This document shows, one piece after another, positions 57,135 through 64,000 of a DNA stretch of 64,000 bases. Under the pieces are notes generated by a model. It saw only the letters and a program-made list of their open reading frames with translations. It did not search any database and had not been told where the DNA came from. Source of the DNA: Rhodococcus sp. 1163 (lineage in GTDB: Bacteria; Actinomycetota; Actinomycetes; Mycobacteriales; Mycobacteriaceae); the NCBI RefSeq assembly GCF_002091985.1, contig NZ_MKKX01000020.1:62001-126000 (forward strand). Direction: 5' to 3'. Every line of letters begins with the position of its first letter. Positions within the stretch are counted from its first letter, which is position 1. Both the position numbers and the translations under genes were made by a program.

Positions 57135-58769
57135 TCAACTCACTCCTGTCATGGCCGGCGGCCGTATCTTGTTGGAAGACAATACGAATTCGAGTGAACC
57201 GTCCTCGGCCTGACGAATTCGCGTGCTGTGCCGCAGTGCATCCGAAGGTGCTGGATGGTCTAGACGGGTATGGCACCCACGACTTTCGGATCGAGCAGCT
57301 GCTGCCTTCACCACTGCCGATGCGGTCACCGTGAGTGCTGCATCCTCGATCAGAGTGACGGCATCGCGGGAGCGTGCAGTGTGCGTCCATGCCGCGTCCA
57401 CAGCCGAGCCCAGCACCGACGCCGTGTGGGCCAGGCCGTTTTCATCGCGGACCACTCCCACGTGCTCGGTCATCAGAGCCTGTAGTTCTCGTCGCGGCAT
57501 TGTGCGCATCGACGGCAGGGCGGGTTCGGCATCGACGCGGGGGCTGCCGACTCGTTCCAGGGCTGCAGTTCCAGCACGTCTTCCGACGACCAGTCCTTCG
57601 AGAAGACTGTTCGACGCCAATCGGTTTGCGCCGTGAAGACCAGTTCGTGCCACCTCGCCTGCAGCGAGAAGACCCGGCACAGTGGTGCGGCCCCACACAT
57701 CGGTGACGATGCCACCGCAGGAGTAGTGCGCCGCGGGGGCGACCGGAATCAGGTGCTCGGCTGGATCGATTCCGGCTGCATGGCATGAGGCGGTGACGGT
57801 AGGAAACCGTCTGGAAAACCCGGGGATCGCGCGTGCGTCGAGCAGAACATGGTCGGTCCCGGTGATGCGCAGTCGTTCGGCGATAGCTCGCGAGACCACA
57901 TCGCGTGGAGCCAGGTCCCCGAGCGGATGGACACCGCCCATGAACCTGATGCCGTCGAGATCGACCAGGTGCCCGCCCTCGCCGCGTACAGCTTCACTGA
58001 CCAGTGGTCGTCGTCCCTCCGAGCCTGGAGCGAACAGCACCGTCGGGTGGAACTGTACGAATTCCAGATCCGACACTTCCGCACCGGCAGCGAGCGCGAG
58101 GGCAATTCCGTCGGCAGTCGAGCCCGGCGGATTGGTACTGCACGAGTACAACTGACCCACTCCACCAGTGGCCACCAGTACCGCAGGGCAATGGATCACG
58201 CCCAATCCCTCGGCAGAGGATGCGAGCAGTCCACTGACCTCACCTCGCGCAGTGAGCACGGACACGGCAGCGGTACCGAACAATACAGCTTGCCCCGAGA
58301 CATCAAGCGCCCGTTGCACTTCGGCACCGGTCGCATCACCTCCCGCATGAATGATCCGACTTCTCGAGTGCCCGCCTTCGAGCGTCCGCGCCACCGTGCC
58401 GTCGGCGCCTCGGTCGAAGACCGCACCCAAGGCTTCCAACGCCGCTACTGCGTCGGGACCCCCGGAGACGATGGAACGAACCGAAGGCTCGTCGCACAAG
58501 CCGGCTCCGGCCACGCAGGTATCGGCAACGTGATCGTCGATGGAATCACCGGAGGCGCCCGAACCAGGGACTGCGATCCCGCCCTGGGCGTACTGCGTCG
58601 CGGTGTCCGCCGAACCGCCCTTGCTCACGGTGATGACCCGCAGTCCCCGCTGGCCGGCTGCTATTGCTGCACTGAGGCCCGCGACGCCACCGCCGACCAC
58701 CACGAGATCGGCCGACGCCTCCCACGTGATCGAGACCGGCGTGGCCCTCCCCTCGAAGGACAGTGTCAC
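57135..58769 (-). CDS. nadB: L-aspartate oxidase (544 aa)
   Basis: FAD flavoprotein oxidising aspartate to iminoaspartate. N-terminal [23 protein letters not shown] binds [72 protein letters not shown] and [24 protein letters not shown] follow. GTG start overlaps nadA by 4 bp. Confidence 0.95.
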   Translation of the reverse strand: MTLSFEGRATPVSITWEASADLVVVGGGVAGLSAAIAAGQRGLRVITVSKGGSADTATQYAQGGIAVPGSGASGDSIDDHVADTCVAGAGLCDEPSVRSIVSGGPDAVAALEALGAVFDRGADGTVARTLEGGHSRSRIIHAGGDATGAEVQRALDVSGQAVLFGTAAVSVLTARGEVSGLLASSAEGLGVIHCPAVLVATGGVGQLYSCSTNPPGSTADGIALALAAGAEVSDLEFVQFHPTVLFAPGSEGRRPLVSEAVRGEGGHLVDLDGIRFMGGVHPLGDLAPRDVVSRAIAERLRITGTDHVLLDARAIPGFSRRFPTVTASCHAAGIDPAEHLIPVAPAAHYSCGGIVTDVWGRTTVPGLLAAGEVARTGLHGANRLASNSLLEGLVVGRRAGTAALERVGSPRVDAEPALPSMRTMPRRELQALMTEHVGVVRDENGLAHTASVLGSAVDAAWTHTARSRDAVTLIEDAALTVTASAVVKAAAARSESRGCHTRLDHPAPSDALRHSTRIRQAEDGSLEFVLSSNKIRPPAMTGVS

Positions 58770-59884
58770 TCGCCGCCGCCGGGGTTACCGATCTCGATCA
58801 TCCGTTGCACGGACTTACTCGCAATGTGTGCGGTCTCGGGATCCACATGCACTTCGTCTTTACCTTCGACGAGGCAGCGCAGCAATGCAGCCGGGGTGAT
58901 CATCTTCATGTAGCCGCAGGATGCTCGGTCGTTGACTGCCTGAAAGTCGACGTCCGGCGCTGCACGCCGCAGTTGATGCAACATGCCGATCTCGGTTGCA
59001 ACGAGTACCTGCTTGGCGCCGGTGGTGCGTGCGGCGTCGAGCATCCCGCCGGTGGAGAGAATCTTGACCTTGTCCGGCGTGACGAAACCCTCGCCTGCCA
59101 AGTAGAGAGCCGATGTGGCACAACCACATTCGGGATGGACGTACAGTTCGGCATCGGGATGCATTCGAGACTTCTCGGCGAGTTCGTCACCATTGATGCC
59201 GGCGTGGACATGACATTCGCCTGCCCAGATGTGGAGATTCTCTCGACCGGTGATCCGCTTGACGTGCGCACCGAGGAACTGGTCCGGCAAGAACAGGATT
59301 TCACGGCTCGGGTCGATCGATTCGACGACCTCGACTGCATTGGAGGAGGTGCAGCAGATATCGGTCAGTGCCTTGATCTCTGCGGTCGTATTGACGTAGG
59401 ACACGACTACGGCGTGCGGGTAGTCGGACTTCCACTCGCGCAGCTGCTCGGCGGTGATGGAGTCCGCAAGCGAGCAGCCGGCACGCTGATCCGGAATGAG
59501 GACGGTCTTGTTCGGGCTCAGGATCTTGGCGGTCTCCGCCATGAAGTGCACACCGCAGAAGACGATCTCGTCTTCCGGAACCTCCGCGGCCAGCCGCGAG
59601 AGTGCCAGCGAATCCCCGACGTGATCGGCGATGTCCTGGATGGCGGGAACCTGGTAGTTGTGAGCCAGAATGGTGGCTCCCCGCAGGCGCGCAAGCCGTT
59701 TGATCTCGGCCGCCCACTCCTGCGTCGGCTCCACGCCGCCGTATCCACCCGGTCCGTCGACGATGTCGGACACTCCAGCCCAGCTCGATTCCAGCTGCTT
59801 GGAGCCGCTCATTGTCGACGCACTGGCCGTCGCAGCAGTGGCCGTGGAGCCACTGGTCTCGTAGCCGGTTGCACTGCTCGTCAT
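58766..59884 (-). CDS. nadA: Quinolinate synthase (372 aa)
   Basis: 4Fe-4S enzyme condensing iminoaspartate with DHAP. Conserved segments: [89 protein letters not shown] and [14 protein letters not shown], which supply the cluster cysteines. N-terminal 40 residues are a Ser/Thr/Ala-rich extension. ATG at 59884 with GGAG upstream; divergent from nrtR. Confidence 0.96.
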   Translation of the reverse strand: MTSSATGYETSGSTATAATASASTMSGSKQLESSWAGVSDIVDGPGGYGGVEPTQEWAAEIKRLARLRGATILAHNYQVPAIQDIADHVGDSLALSRLAAEVPEDEIVFCGVHFMAETAKILSPNKTVLIPDQRAGCSLADSITAEQLREWKSDYPHAVVVSYVNTTAEIKALTDICCTSSNAVEVVESIDPSREILFLPDQFLGAHVKRITGRENLHIWAGECHVHAGINGDELAEKSRMHPDAELYVHPECGCATSALYLAGEGFVTPDKVKILSTGGMLDAARTTGAKQVLVATEIGMLHQLRRAAPDVDFQAVNDRASCGYMKMITPAALLRCLVEGKDEVHVDPETAHIASKSVQRMIEIGNPGGGE

Positions 59885-59940
59885 GGCGGAACTCCTTCGC
59901 CGATCATCCGGCCCGAAAAGTCCGGATTTCCTATGATGGG

Positions 59941-59963
59941 GTTTTCGACTTATGATCGAAAAC
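59941..59963. promoter_or_regulatory. NrtR-type operator and leaderless promoter
   Basis: GTTTTCGA (59941-59948) and TCGAAAAC (59956-59963) are a perfect inverted repeat with a 7-bp spacer between divergent nadA and nrtR. The spacer region contains TATGAT at 59951-59956, 7 bp before the ATG at 59964, which fits a -10 for a leaderless nrtR mRNA. Repressor binding would block it. Confidence 0.75.
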
Positions 59964-60659
59964 ATGATTCATCGTAGCACCGTCCATGAAGTACTCATCG
60001 CGGTGTTCCAGGTTCGAACCTTCACCGCAGGCCAGAGCCCCGAACTCGGAGTCCTGCTCTGGCAGCGTGCACTCGAGCCGGAACTGGGCTCATGGTCGCT
60101 GCCCGGCGGCGTCCTCGAATCCGACGAGGACCTCCCCTCCTCCGCTCGCCGCCAGCTCGCTGAGAAGGTAGACGTCCGAAAAGTCGCCCACCTCGAACAA
60201 CTGTCCATCTTCAGCGACCCCGATCGGGTACCCGGAGACCGACGGATCGCCTCGACCTTCCTGGGCCTGGTCCCGATCTCCACGGATCCGAAACTGCCGG
60301 AAGACACCGAGTGGCATCCGGTCGCGCGGCTTCCCGACATGTCCTTCGACCATCGGACAGTCGTCCGACACGCACGAACGCGATTGGTCGCGAAACTCTC
60401 CTACACCAACATCGCATTCGCGCTTGCGCCAGTCGAATTCGCCATGTCCACGTTGCGCGAGATCTACGCCGCTGCCCTCGACTACCAGGTGGATGCGACA
60501 AATCTCCAGCGCGTACTCGGGCGTCGAAAAGTACTGGAGGCAACGGGCAAGACCTCGCCGTCGGGCAAGGCAGGAGGTCGTCCACCCGCTCTCTACAGAT
60601 TCGCCGACGCTTCCTTGCGCGTCACCGACGAGTTCGCCGCTTTACGCCCGCCCAGTTAG
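59964..60659 (+). CDS. nrtR: NrtR-type NUDIX-fold transcriptional regulator of NAD synthesis (231 aa)
   Basis: N-terminal degenerate NUDIX domain ([40 protein letters not shown]; the NUDIX-box glutamates are partly lost) and a C-terminal winged helix ([32 protein letters not shown]). NrtR repressors bind ADP-ribose or NAD and control nad genes. Divergent from nadABC with the palindrome between. ATG at 59964 preferred since the one at 59952 lies in the operator. Ends with an 18-bp convergent overlap with the DUF2567 gene. Confidence 0.9.
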   Translation: MIHRSTVHEVLIAVFQVRTFTAGQSPELGVLLWQRALEPELGSWSLPGGVLESDEDLPSSARRQLAEKVDVRKVAHLEQLSIFSDPDRVPGDRRIASTFLGLVPISTDPKLPEDTEWHPVARLPDMSFDHRTVVRHARTRLVAKLSYTNIAFALAPVEFAMSTLREIYAAALDYQVDATNLQRVLGRRKVLEATGKTSPSGKAGGRPPALYRFADASLRVTDEFAALRPPS

Positions 60660-61274
60660 ATCAGAAGGTTCGTCGTTCCACAGTGGACCCGGAGCCCTGC
60701 CCTCGGCGACAGAATTCGCTCCGGGCTCCGGTTCCTCGTCGTGCAGCGTGAATCGAAGATTGTCGTGCGGGTTCATGGCGGCAAGGAGAAGTACGACGAA
60801 CGAGGTCGCCAGAGCCTGCACGATCAGCACGAGCGGGGATTCCATGCCTGCAGCCCGCGCCACAACGGATCCGACGGCGGGATCGTCGGGTCGGCTGTGC
60901 AGGATTCCGGACATCCATACCCCGAGGCCCAGCGTCGTTGCCGACCCCAGCAAGGACCCCAGCACCAACCCCAGTGCCATTGCCGGGCCGCGGCGCTCGG
61001 TCCACGTCCAGAATCCGACCGGGAGAAGTACACCTGCGACGAGGGTGATGCACAAGAAGATGGCGACCGAATCGAACCGGTGCAGGCTCTCGCCGGTCAA
61101 CGGCGCACCCCGTCCGGGTGCGAGAACGACGAGATGTTCCGCCGGGGCCGCAAGTGCCCAACACACGCCGGCGAGAGCGCCGACCCCGACAGCAACGGCG
61201 ACAGTGATGGCCAAGATCCGGAACCGAGGTATCGGTGCCGCACCCCCGTCGAAGGTGGCGCGGTCCGATTCCAT
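60642..61274 (-). CDS. DUF2567 membrane protein (210 aa)
   Basis: Four hydrophobic segments (about residues 20-42, 65-88, 95-120 and 143-165) with a GRGAPLTGESLHRFDSVAIF loop and a WTWTERRGP segment. Corresponds by position and layout to the DUF2567 protein next to bioB in mycobacteria (Rv1591). Function unknown. ATG at 61274 chosen since longer frames overlap bsaP. Confidence 0.8.
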   Translation of the reverse strand: MESDRATFDGGAAPIPRFRILAITVAVAVGVGALAGVCWALAAPAEHLVVLAPGRGAPLTGESLHRFDSVAIFLCITLVAGVLLPVGFWTWTERRGPAMALGLVLGSLLGSATTLGLGVWMSGILHSRPDDPAVGSVVARAAGMESPLVLIVQALATSFVVLLLAAMNPHDNLRFTLHDEEPEPGANSVAEGRAPGPLWNDEPSDLTGRA

Positions 61275-61291
61275 CGTCGATTCCACTGGCC

Positions 61292-61507
61292 CTATCGCCT
61301 TCCCGAAGTCGCGGAGTCGTTCGATCCGTGACGCGAGCACTTCGAGGTCCATCCGTCCGGACGAATCTGCACCACCATGCGTCGACCACACTCGGCGCAG
61401 AACCGTGGCGGTTCCAGACCTAGCCGAGCCGCCTCGGTGACGGTCTCGTCCACACCGGGGATCAGAGGCTTTCCCGTGTGCAGGCTGTAGCGCTGATCGG
61501 TAGTCAC
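61292..61507 (-). CDS. bsaP: Biotin synthase auxiliary protein BsaP (71 aa)
   Basis: Small protein with C37, C40 and C57 ([11 protein letters not shown], then TSKCSRHG) and the N-terminal YSLHTGKPL block. In mycobacteria the equivalent small gene beside bioB (Rv1590) encodes BsaP, recently reported to be an Fe-S protein needed by BioB for turnover. It follows bioB by 9 bp on the same strand, supporting that role here. Confidence 0.85.
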   Translation of the reverse strand: MTTDQRYSLHTGKPLIPGVDETVTEAARLGLEPPRFCAECGRRMVVQIRPDGWTSKCSRHGSNDSATSGRR

Positions 61508-61516
61508 GCCTTTACC

Positions 61517-62530
61517 TTAGATGGTCGAATTCAAGGCTTTGATCGGCATCCGAAGCTCTCCGAGGAGGTCCAGATCTTCCTCCGCAGGCCGTCCCAGAGT
61601 GGTCAGGTAATTGCCGACGATCACGGCGTTGATACCGCCGAGAATGCCCTTCTGCGCGCCGAGGTCACCCAAGGTGATCTCGCGCCCACCGGCGAATCGA
61701 AGAATCGTCCTCGGCAGCGCCAGCCTGAATGCGGCAACAGCCAGAAGTGCCTCGGACGGCGGAAGTACGTCGAGGTTTCCGAACGGAGTGCCCGGTCGCG
61801 GATTGAGGAAGTTCAGTGGCACCTCGTCCGGCTCCAGAGCAGCCAGATCCGCGGTGAACTCCGCTCGCTGCTCCAGCGACTCCCCCATCCCGAGAATCCC
61901 TCCGCAGCACACCTCCATTCCTGCCGCTCGCACCATTTCCAATGTGCCCCAACGCTCTTCCCACGTATGGGTGGTGACAACCTTTGGAAAATACGAGCGG
62001 GCAGTTTCGAGATTGTGGTTGTAGCGATGAACTCCCATGGCGGAAAGCTGATCGACCTGCTCCTGGGTCAACATCCCGAGTGAGCACGCGATGTCGATGT
62101 CGACTTCGTTGCGAATCGCCTCGATACCCGCTGCCACCTGGGCGAGCAGTCGCTCATCCGGACCGCGAACGGCCGCGACGATGCAGAATTCGGTGGCTCC
62201 GGACTTGGCCGTCTGTTTGGCAGCCTCCACGAGGGAGGGAATGTCGAGGCGCGCAGCGCGAACCGGCGACTCGAACAGGCCTGATTGGGAGCAGAAATGG
62301 CAATCCTCGGGGCAGCCGCCGGTCTTGAGACTGATGATCCCCTCGACCTCCACCTCGGGTCCACACCAGGCCATTCTCACCTCGTGCGCCAGCGCCAGTG
62401 CTTCCTCCAACCGTTCCTCCGGCAACCGAAGAATCTCGAGCACCTGGCTCTGTGTAAGCCCTTCACCGTTCTCGAGCACTTGCGCACGCGCTCTGTCGAC
62501 AATGTCGGACTGCACAGATATCTGGGTCAC
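61517..62530 (-). CDS. bioB: Biotin synthase (337 aa)
   Basis: Radical SAM enzyme inserting sulphur into dethiobiotin. The SAM cluster motif C-x3-C-x2-C is in [12 protein letters not shown]; further [42 protein letters not shown] and [21 protein letters not shown]. The GTG at 62530 has AAGGAG at spacing 7; the longer frame to 62884 runs through the operator and is rejected. Divergent from the BioQ-type regulator. Confidence 0.96.
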   Translation of the reverse strand: MTQISVQSDIVDRARAQVLENGEGLTQSQVLEILRLPEERLEEALALAHEVRMAWCGPEVEVEGIISLKTGGCPEDCHFCSQSGLFESPVRAARLDIPSLVEAAKQTAKSGATEFCIVAAVRGPDERLLAQVAAGIEAIRNEVDIDIACSLGMLTQEQVDQLSAMGVHRYNHNLETARSYFPKVVTTHTWEERWGTLEMVRAAGMEVCCGGILGMGESLEQRAEFTADLAALEPDEVPLNFLNPRPGTPFGNLDVLPPSEALLAVAAFRLALPRTILRFAGGREITLGDLGAQKGILGGINAVIVGNYLTTLGRPAEEDLDLLGELRMPIKALNSTI

Positions 62531-62559
62531 GAACTGCTCCTTAGGTCGTACGGGCATAA

Positions 62560-62574
62560 TTGAACACCGTTCAA
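62560..62574. promoter_or_regulatory. BioQ-type operator, site 1
   Basis: TTGAAC-ACC-GTTCAA is a perfect palindrome around a 3-bp centre, the form reported for BioQ operators in mycobacteria and corynebacteria (TGAAC-N3-GTTCA type). It lies 30 bp upstream of the bioB start. Confidence 0.8.
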
Positions 62575-62575
62575 G

Positions 62576-62590
62576 TTGAACGGCGTTCAG
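62576..62590. promoter_or_regulatory. BioQ-type operator, site 2
   Basis: TTGAAC-GGC-GTTCAG is a second copy with one mismatch, 16 bp from site 1 centre to centre, i.e. about one and a half helical turns. TATGCT at 62593-62598 just beyond it could be a -10 for bioQ. Confidence 0.75.
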
Positions 62591-62644
62591 GTTATGCTGG
62601 CGGTCGGATACTGTCAAAGCCGAACCGAAGAACAGGAGTGCCGA

Positions 62645-63232
62645 GTGCAACTGCGGAGAGCGGACGTCCTCGACGGCGCGATATCGATCCTCGACGAATA
62701 CGGGCTCGGCGATTTGACGATGCGCAGGCTGGCAACGTCTCTGCACGTCCAACCCGGCGCGCTGTATTGGCACTTTCCCAACAAGCAGACACTGCTCGGC
62801 GCGATCGCCGATCACCTTCTCACCGACGTCGATGCACCCCCGACCCGTACCGGATGGGATGAGCAGGTGCGCGAACTTGCCCACCGCTTGCGCGATGCCT
62901 TGCTTTCACGCCGAGACGGCGCCGAACTGGTTGCCGCGACCTATGCGTCGCGACTGACCACCAACCGGGTTCGCGAGCGGCTCGCCGCAGTCTGCATCCG
63001 AGCAGGTTCGAGCCGCAGCGACGCCGAGCTCACTGCGGACACGCTGCTGTATTACGTGCTGGGCCAGACTGTCGACGAGCAGTCACGTATGCAGATGGAC
63101 TCCGTCGGCGCCCTCACCGAAGAGGCGTCCCCGCTGTTCGAAAGTCCTGATTCGACAAGCAGATTCGATTTCGGCCTGGGGCTGTTCATCGACGGAGTCC
63201 GGCACAATCTGGGTGCCTCCGCGCGGCTCTAG
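62645..63232 (+). CDS. bioQ: TetR-family biotin regulator, BioQ-like (195 aa)
   Basis: TetR HTH at the N-terminus ([39 protein letters not shown]) and an all-helical ligand domain with [13 protein letters not shown]. Position divergent from bioB with two TTGAAC-N3-GTTCAA palindromes between them identifies it as BioQ. GTG at 62645 has AGGAG at spacing 6; the open frame from 62576 begins inside the second operator. Converges on secA2 with a 4-bp overlap. Confidence 0.85.
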   Translation: MQLRRADVLDGAISILDEYGLGDLTMRRLATSLHVQPGALYWHFPNKQTLLGAIADHLLTDVDAPPTRTGWDEQVRELAHRLRDALLSRRDGAELVAATYASRLTTNRVRERLAAVCIRAGSSRSDAELTADTLLYYVLGQTVDEQSRMQMDSVGALTEEASPLFESPDSTSRFDFGLGLFIDGVRHNLGASARL

Positions 63233-64000
63233 CCGCCGAAGACGGCGCCCAGCCCGGCACTGTTGCCCGCACTCGAGGCAAACGGGTTGTCGTGCACCAT
63301 GTACGTCCAGGTCGACGTTGGGCGTTGCAGACCCGCATTGTCGAGATCGATTCCCTCGGATGTGATCTCGGCCGTCTCGAACGTCACCTGAGCTTGTTCC
63401 ATCGCCTTGTCCGAGACGGTCTTGAACGCCTCGACAGCGATGCGGTGATATTCGTCCAATGGATTCTCTCGACCGAGTGCGCGCAGGTGGATGCTCTCGC
63501 GCACATCGGCGAGGTGTGCCAAGTAGTCCGACCACGCCCGATCGAGATGAAACAGCACGATTCGACGCGCTGCCACGACCAGTGTGTCCTCCGATACCTC
63601 GGCGCGGAGCTCCGAAGCACGGTCCGGTGCAACGGATGCGAGAAGCTCCAACGCTTCAGCGCTAGCGAGCAGCGTCGTACGTCGACGGTCGAGGATGTCG
63701 CGGTGCGCAGCGGTGAGCTGGTTGTACCGCCACGTCCGCGAATGCACCTCGAGCATCGTGCCCTCGGCTATTCGCTGCGCATGGTCGATCTTTCCGGCAA
63801 CACCCGCCGAAGTGATCAGCCCGGTGTCGTCGTGTTTCTTGGGCTGCTCCTTGGGTCCGATATTCGCCGTCACGACGTCGTCCTCCCAGCTGGAGAAGAA
63901 CACCGAACGTCCCGGATCACCCTGGCGGCCTGCGCGGCCACGAAGTTGATTGTCGAGCCTTTCGGTCGTGTGCCGACCGGTTCCGACCACGAGCAGCCCG
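63229..64000 (-). CDS. secA2: Accessory Sec translocase ATPase SecA2 (3' part)
   Basis: The C-terminal 257 residues of a SecA protein; the 5' end is outside the window. [30 protein letters not shown] is the conserved DEAD-motor motif VI region, followed by [20 protein letters not shown] and the helical scaffold/wing segments ([38 protein letters not shown]). There is no C-terminal zinc-binding tail, as in SecA2 rather than SecA1. Exports a subset of proteins across the cytoplasmic membrane. Confidence 0.85.
   Translation of the reverse strand, partial: GLLVVGTGRHTTERLDNQLRGRAGRQGDPGRSVFFSSWEDDVVTANIGPKEQPKKHDDTGLITSAGVAGKIDHAQRIAEGTMLEVHSRTWRYNQLTAAHRDILDRRRTTLLASAEALELLASVAPDRASELRAEVSEDTLVVAARRIVLFHLDRAWSDYLAHLADVRESIHLRALGRENPLDEYHRIAVEAFKTVSDKAMEQAQVTFETAEITSEGIDLDNAGLQRPTSTWTYMVHDNPFASSAGNSAGLGAVFGG

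Overview
The window looks like a chromosomal segment of a mycolic-acid-containing actinobacterium, most likely a Rhodococcus or close relative. Evidence: high G+C, GTG/TTG starts and 4-bp start/stop overlaps, an antigen-85-type mycolyltransferase, a BioQ-type biotin regulator with the small BioB partner BsaP, and a PriA-type HisA with no trpF nearby. As I recall the M. tuberculosis map, the core gene order (bioB, bsaP, DUF2567, nrtR, nadA-B-C, hisD-C-B-H-A-impA-F-I, bcp, trpE-C-B-A, lgt, pyk, tesB, pdtaR) matches Rv1589 to Rv1626, here in inverted orientation. I assigned the genus from gene content, not from a search.

Layout. 1-3.3 kb: start of pdtaR, a tRNA-Leu(CAA) with an unusually short variable arm, then a small cluster of globin, cupin/hemerythrin-like protein, membrane protein and Cys-containing HTH regulator, whose two outer transcription units share the same element just before the start codon. 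3.4-7.1 kb: accessory genes (AraC regulator, NmrA-like and DUF1772 pair, deoxyinosine glycosylase, SnoaL-like protein). 7.2-17.8 kb: tesB, pyk, two membrane proteins, lgt and trpA/B/C/E. 17.9-26.9 kb: bcp, a MarR regulator and a compact his operon carrying an MFS transporter and a 73-aa membrane protein. 27-30.8 kb: secreted mycolyltransferase, SRPBCC protein, YchJ protein, DUF5997 protein and a LysR regulator with a strong inverted repeat at its promoter.

30.8-55.5 kb is a catabolic island between nadC and hisD. It holds a KstR2-like TetR regulator, two thiolases, five classical SDRs plus one extended SDR, a fused double acyl-CoA dehydrogenase and a separate acyl-CoA dehydrogenase pair, an acyl-CoA ligase, and a hydratase/retro-aldolase module like ChsH1-ChsH2-Ltp2 of cholesterol side-chain degradation, with the two ChsH2 domains on separate genes. 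It also holds an unexpected DegT-family protein in which the PLP lysine is replaced by histidine, as in the sugar 3-dehydrases E1 and ColD. Three near-identical palindromes fitting the KstR2 consensus lie before both peptide-type substrate-binding lipoproteins at the island ends and before the long operon. No steroid-ring-cleavage genes are present. I infer a self-contained, locally regulated module for uptake, CoA activation and side-chain removal of a steroid-like or other polycyclic carboxylate, with an added PLP-dependent step of unknown chemistry.

55.5-64 kb returns to the core: a 70-bp inverted-repeat element, an S4-domain protein, nadC-B-A with divergent nrtR and its operator, DUF2567, bsaP, bioB with divergent bioQ and two tandem operators, and the end of secA2.
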